7,867 nt of DNA from Anaeromyxobacter_A sp035636195 (GTDB taxonomy: Bacteria; Myxococcota; Myxococcia; Myxococcales; Anaeromyxobacteraceae): positions 1-7,867 of the forward strand of contig DASPZP010000284.1 in assembly GCA_035636195.1 (NCBI GenBank). The letters run 5' to 3'. Under the pieces are notes generated by a model that did not search any database, was not told where the DNA came from, and saw only the letters and a program-made list of their open reading frames with translations. Below are positions 5,683 to 7,867 of this stretch, piece by piece (the stretch's first letter is position 1; each line of letters starts with the position of its first letter). The translations under genes were made by a program, and so were the position numbers.

Positions 5683-6036
5683 CTACCGGTCTTCTGGCAG
5701 CCGGCTGCGCCTCCACGCCAGCATTCCCCCGCCGAGCTGCTGGACTTGCACGTAGCCTCGGCGCGAGAGGAAGCGGACGGCCGGGATGCTCCGATGCCCC
5801 GAGAGACAGATCGCGATGATCGGGCGCGAGCGGTCGAGCTCCAGCGAGGCGATCCGCGACGACAGCTCCTGGATCGGGACGTTGAGCGACCGTGCGATGT
5901 GCCCTTGGCGCCATTCGCTGCGCGTGCGGACATCGAGCAGTTGAGGCGGTGCCGGACCGCGCAGGCGCTTCGCCAGTTCCACCGCCTCGATCTCAGGCAC
6001 CTCACCGAAGGGAAGCCACCAGGGCAGCACGGACAT
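5683..6036 (-). CDS. Single-domain rhodanese (sulfurtransferase)
   Basis: This 117-residue protein contains one complete rhodanese domain. LLDVRTRSEWRQGHIARSLNVP (33-54) is the N-terminal signature, with D35 and the GHI block. The active loop is CLSGHRS (77-83), with C77 as the persulfide-carrying cysteine. QLGGGMLAW (100-108) is the conserved C-terminal block. No signal peptide is convincing; WWLPF (6-10) is only a short hydrophobic patch, so a cytoplasmic place is likely. Such proteins move sulfane sulfur between thiols, cyanide or proteins. It lies 123 bases upstream of arsR on the same strand and is divergent from the YeiH-type transporter gene, which suggests a sulfur-linked role. The ribosome site is weak (GGGGAT region). 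The start could be the ATG chosen or the GTG immediately before it. Confidence 0.93.
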   Translation of the reverse strand: MSVLPWWLPFGEVPEIEAVELAKRLRGPAPPQLLDVRTRSEWRQGHIARSLNVPIQELSSRIASLELDRSRPIIAICLSGHRSIPAVRFLSRRGYVQVQQLGGGMLAWRRSRLPEDR

Positions 6037-6057
6037 CACTCTATCCCCGGCGCGGCC

Positions 6058-6070
6058 CGAGAGCCTCTCG
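6058..6070. repeat. 13-bp palindrome CGAGAG-c-CTCTCG in the divergent intergenic region
   Basis: Perfect 6-base arms surround one central base, 22 bases upstream of the rhodanese start and about 100 bases upstream of the YeiH-type gene. Symmetry and place make it a candidate shared operator for the divergent pair. I saw no clear promoter hexamers around it. Confidence 0.45.
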
Positions 6071-6145
6071 CGTCGCACGTGGCTTCGGTGCACATCTCGG
6101 CGCGCCCATGATGCGGCCCGACGCCGCAGCACCTCCGCGCACCCT

Positions 6146-6166
6146 TTCGAGCGTCGCGGGCTCGAA
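6146..6166 (+). promoter_or_regulatory. Hairpin TTCGAGC-N7-GCTCGAA just before the YeiH-type start
   Basis: Perfect 7-bp arms flank a 7-base loop, ending six bases before the ATG at 6173. The only purine-rich ribosome-site candidate (CCGGAG) lies directly between hairpin and ATG, so the stem could hinder ribosome loading or be bound as DNA by a regulator. The right arm resembles a tRNA T-loop, but no cloverleaf surrounds it. Confidence 0.45.
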
Positions 6167-6172
6167 CCGGAG

Positions 6173-7147
6173 ATGAGCCTCTCCGAGGCCTCCGAGCGCT
6201 TGCCGACACAGCTGGGCCGGCTCGCCATCCCGGCTGGCGCCATGTTGGCGTGCCTTCCGGCGGTGTCGGCTGCCGCCGCGCTGCTCCTGGGCGCGGCACT
6301 GGCGCTCGCCGTCGGTAACCCCTACGCCGGCGCCACGCGACGCATGTCCAGGGTCTTGCTCCCTGCGGCGGTGGTCGGCCTGGGAGGCGCCATGGACCTC
6401 TTCGTCGTCGCGCGCGCCGGCGCGACCGGCTTCGGCTACACGCTCGTCAGCATCGCGGCATGCCTCGGCGCTGGCTGGCTCTTCTCGCGGGCCTTTCGTG
6501 TGGAGGGCAGGACCGCCCTCCTCGTCACCATCGGAACGGCCATCTGCGGCGGGAGCGCCATCGCCGCCGCTGCCCCCGTGCTCGGTGCGGAGGACCACGA
6601 GGTCTCCGTTTCCCTGGCTGTGGTCTTCTTGCTGAACGGCGTTGCGCTCCTGCTCTTTCCGCCGCTCGGCCACTGGGCTGGGCTCGACCAGGGAAGGTTC
6701 GGCCTCTGGGCAGCCCTCGCCATCCACGACACGAGCTCGGTGGTCGGAGCCGCTCTCCAGTACGGCCAGCGGGCGCTCGAGGTGGCGACGTCCATCAAGC
6801 TCGCCCGCGCGCTCTGGATCGTGCCGGTGACCCTGGGCCTCGGCTTGCTCCAGGGCTCGCGCGGGGAGAACGCGGTGCGCCGGCCGTCGCGGCCCTGGTT
6901 CATCCTAGGCTTCCTGGTGGTGGCAGCTGTCACGACACTCCTGCCCGCCTTGCGCCCTGCCGGCCACGTGGTGGCCGAGGTCGCGAAGCGTGCACTCGTG
7001 CTGACCCTGTTCCTGGTCGGCGCCGGCCTCTCGCGCAGCGCGCTGCGACAGGTCGGCGCGCGGCCTCTCCTCCACGGGATGGCGCTGTGGCTGGGCATTG
7101 CCTCGGTGAGCCTCGGCGCCCTGCGATGGGGACTCGCCGCGCCGTGA
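6173..7147 (+). CDS. YeiH/UPF0324-family putative sulfate exporter
   Basis: This 324-residue inner-membrane transporter has about nine or ten hydrophobic segments. The family signatures are clear: GTAICGGSAIAAAAPV (121-136) after the re-entrant-like TALLVTI, EVSVSLAVVFLLN (143-155), FGLWAALAIHDTSSVVGAA (176-194), and ATSIKLARALWIVP (205-218). The last helices include ALVLTLFLVGAGLS (274-287). Members are annotated as putative sulfate exporters and are often tied to organosulfonate or sulfite metabolism; direct transport proof is limited. It is divergent from the rhodanese gene, which supports a sulfur role. The ATG at 6173 has GGAG immediately before it, too close for a good ribosome site. 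Internal Met24, at the first helix, is a possible alternative start. The length is near normal for the family. Confidence 0.92.
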   Translation: MSLSEASERLPTQLGRLAIPAGAMLACLPAVSAAAALLLGAALALAVGNPYAGATRRMSRVLLPAAVVGLGGAMDLFVVARAGATGFGYTLVSIAACLGAGWLFSRAFRVEGRTALLVTIGTAICGGSAIAAAAPVLGAEDHEVSVSLAVVFLLNGVALLLFPPLGHWAGLDQGRFGLWAALAIHDTSSVVGAALQYGQRALEVATSIKLARALWIVPVTLGLGLLQGSRGENAVRRPSRPWFILGFLVVAAVTTLLPALRPAGHVVAEVAKRALVLTLFLVGAGLSRSALRQVGARPLLHGMALWLGIASVSLGALRWGLAAP

Positions 7148-7207
7148 GCTCGACACGTCTCCGCCGCGCCGACTCCAGACGGCACGCGACGTGCTTGCTC
7201 ATCTGTC

Positions 7208-7627
7208 ATGGCCGCAGAGTGCCCCGTCGTCGAGACTCGAGCACCCGGCCTCGTGATCGCCCGATACGAGTGGCCGCACCTGCTCTTACCGGAGATGCAG
7301 GGCGAGTGCCTGTCCTGCGCCCTCGCCGCCTCCGCGCGCGGTCCCATAGGCATGGTGTTCGTGCTGGCGGAGCGGATCTGCGAGGTAGCACCCAGTGTCA
7401 GAGGCTTTTGGCGCAAGGTGGTGATCGACCCGGCTTTTCGCATCGCGGCCATGGCAGTCGTCACGACTTCCTGGGCGGTCGAGGTCGAGGCCATGGGCTT
7501 CGCGGCGATCATCGAACGGATGGGCGCGCCTCTGCGTGTCGCGACCTTCGGTGAGGAGCACGAAGGGATCGCGTGGGTGGCGCAGACCGTGCGATCGGCG
7601 CAGCTGCTCTGCGGCGGCCGTGGCTGA
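7208..7627 (+). CDS. Orphan 139-residue protein, possible SpoIIAA/STAS-like fold
   Basis: I do not recognise this soluble protein with confidence. It shows alternating strands and helices: VIARYEWPHLL (about 16-26), a helix around MQGECLSCALAASA, the strand GMVFVLA (48-54), a helix with SVRGFWRKVVIDPAF (63-77), the strand IAAMAVVTT, the helix AVEVEAMGFAAIIERMG, the strand LRVATF, and a final helix EEHEGIAWVAQTV. That order resembles SpoIIAA/STAS-like regulatory domains found singly in Myxococcota-type genomes. No phosphorylatable serine motif is evident. It has four cysteines. No clear ribosome site precedes the ATG at 7208. It follows the YeiH-type gene by 60 bases on the same strand and may be co-transcribed. 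The ordered hydrophobic pattern and GC-codon use make it a real gene more likely than not. Confidence 0.65.
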   Translation: MAAECPVVETRAPGLVIARYEWPHLLLPEMQGECLSCALAASARGPIGMVFVLAERICEVAPSVRGFWRKVVIDPAFRIAAMAVVTTSWAVEVEAMGFAAIIERMGAPLRVATFGEEHEGIAWVAQTVRSAQLLCGGRG

Positions 7628-7658
7628 CAGCCAGCCAGACGGGGGGGGCTCGAAACGG

Positions 7659-7687
7659 TGAAACAATCCGTGAGACGATCTGTTTCA
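7659..7687. repeat. Inverted repeat TGAAACA-N15-TGTTTCA
   Basis: Perfect 7-base arms (7659-7665 and 7681-7687) are separated by 15 bases in an AT-richer patch that stands out from the GC-rich surroundings. It lies 31 bases after the stop of the orphan protein gene. It might be a dimeric regulator site, or a weak stem-loop at the end of the plus-strand transcript. Confidence 0.5.
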
Positions 7688-7729
7688 ACGACTGTCGCAG
7701 GTGGCGCGTCGTACGAGGTCAGGCGCAAG

Positions 7730-7759
7730 AGGCACCCTGCCTCGGGAGGCAGGGTGCCT
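7730..7759 (-). terminator. Perfect 13-bp hairpin, probable terminator of the right-edge gene
   Basis: AGGCACCCTGCCT (7730-7742) pairs without error with AGGCAGGGTGCCT (7747-7759) around a four-base loop. On the minus strand it begins 24 bases after the TAG of the partial gene at the right edge, the usual place for an intrinsic terminator. It lies between convergent genes and could act in both directions. A proper U-tract is missing: the minus strand continues CTCTTGCG, and the plus strand GGACC. Confidence 0.65.
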
Positions 7760-7783
7760 GGACCATCGAACGCCGAGAGCTCG

Positions 7784-7867
7784 CTACGGCGCGGCGGAGA
7801 GGAAGTCCGCGTAGTTCTGAGCGGTCGTCCCCGGGGCCAGCGAAGCCCCCAGGCCGAGCATGCTGTT
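7784..7867 (-). CDS. C-terminal end of a gene running off the right edge
   Basis: The minus strand has an open frame from the window edge to TAG at 7784-7786, giving 27 residues: N-terminal part NSMLGLGASLAPGT, C-terminal part TAQNYADFLSAAP. The end composition is plausible for a protein, and a strong hairpin follows at the right distance, which supports a real gene end. Too little is present to name a family. Confidence 0.45.
   Translation of the reverse strand, partial: NSMLGLGASLAPGTTAQNYADFLSAAP

Noticed and set aside
6146..6166. tRNA gene suggested by a T-loop-like CTCGAA segment
   Set aside because: No acceptor stem, anticodon arm or D-arm can be laid out around it. It is a simple 7-bp hairpin next to a start codon.
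7641..7648. Run of eight G bases as a phase-variable tract
   Set aside because: It lies 14 bases past the stop of the orphan gene, so slippage would not change the protein, and no promoter is seen around it.
6436..7728. Long minus-strand open frame (430 codons) opposite the YeiH-type and orphan genes
   Set aside because: Its translation is Arg/Ser/Thr/Pro-rich with no motifs, and it is antisense to a gene with clear family signatures. It is a GC-rich shadow.

Overview
The window is GC-rich throughout (about two-thirds G+C by eye) and densely coded. It is probably chromosomal DNA of a high-GC, deltaproteobacterium-like lineage such as Myxococcota. The main support is a DUF4388 plus Roadblock protein beside a second Roadblock protein, and a chemoreceptor fragment. 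This placement is inference. A lineage of similar GC such as Rokubacteria or Methylomirabilota cannot be excluded. No rRNA, tRNA, CRISPR array, insertion sequence or phage gene was seen.

Layout. Positions 31-1688 (minus strand) hold a three-gene set: a DUF4388-Roadblock protein, a Roadblock protein joined to it by an ATGA overlap, and a small three-helix membrane protein. The set looks like a MglB-type small-GTPase or signalling module, but no GTPase lies in the window. Positions 1689-2062 are non-coding and carry two 18-bp palindromes. Positions 2063-5559 (minus strand) hold a compact run read from the right: an ArsR-type repressor, a permease of the ArsP/YraQ (DUF318) family, a redox-active mini-thioredoxin, a cysteine-rich DUF6125-like protein, a class I SAM methyltransferase, and the C-terminal remnant of a methyl-accepting chemotaxis protein. 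The remnant follows the methyltransferase stop codon in the same frame. The ArsR gene has a readable promoter whose -10 hexamer is the spacer of an inverted repeat, a good candidate autoregulatory operator.

Positions 5683-6036 (minus) encode a single-domain rhodanese. Divergent from it is a YeiH/UPF0324 'putative sulfate exporter' family transporter (6173-7147, plus). A 139-residue orphan protein (7208-7627, plus) of possible SpoIIAA/STAS-like fold follows. After that come a TGAAACA/TGTTTCA inverted repeat, a perfect 13-bp hairpin, and the last 27 codons of a minus-strand gene running off the right edge.

Taken together, 2582-7147 reads as a thiol, sulfur or metalloid handling island: a cysteine-containing ArsR sensor, a permease with a CxC motif, a CxxC thioredoxin, a rhodanese and a YeiH-type transporter. 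A cysteine-rich protein and a methyltransferase of unknown substrate are attached. The real ligand (arsenite or methylarsenite, another metalloid, or a reactive sulfur species) cannot be decided from sequence alone.
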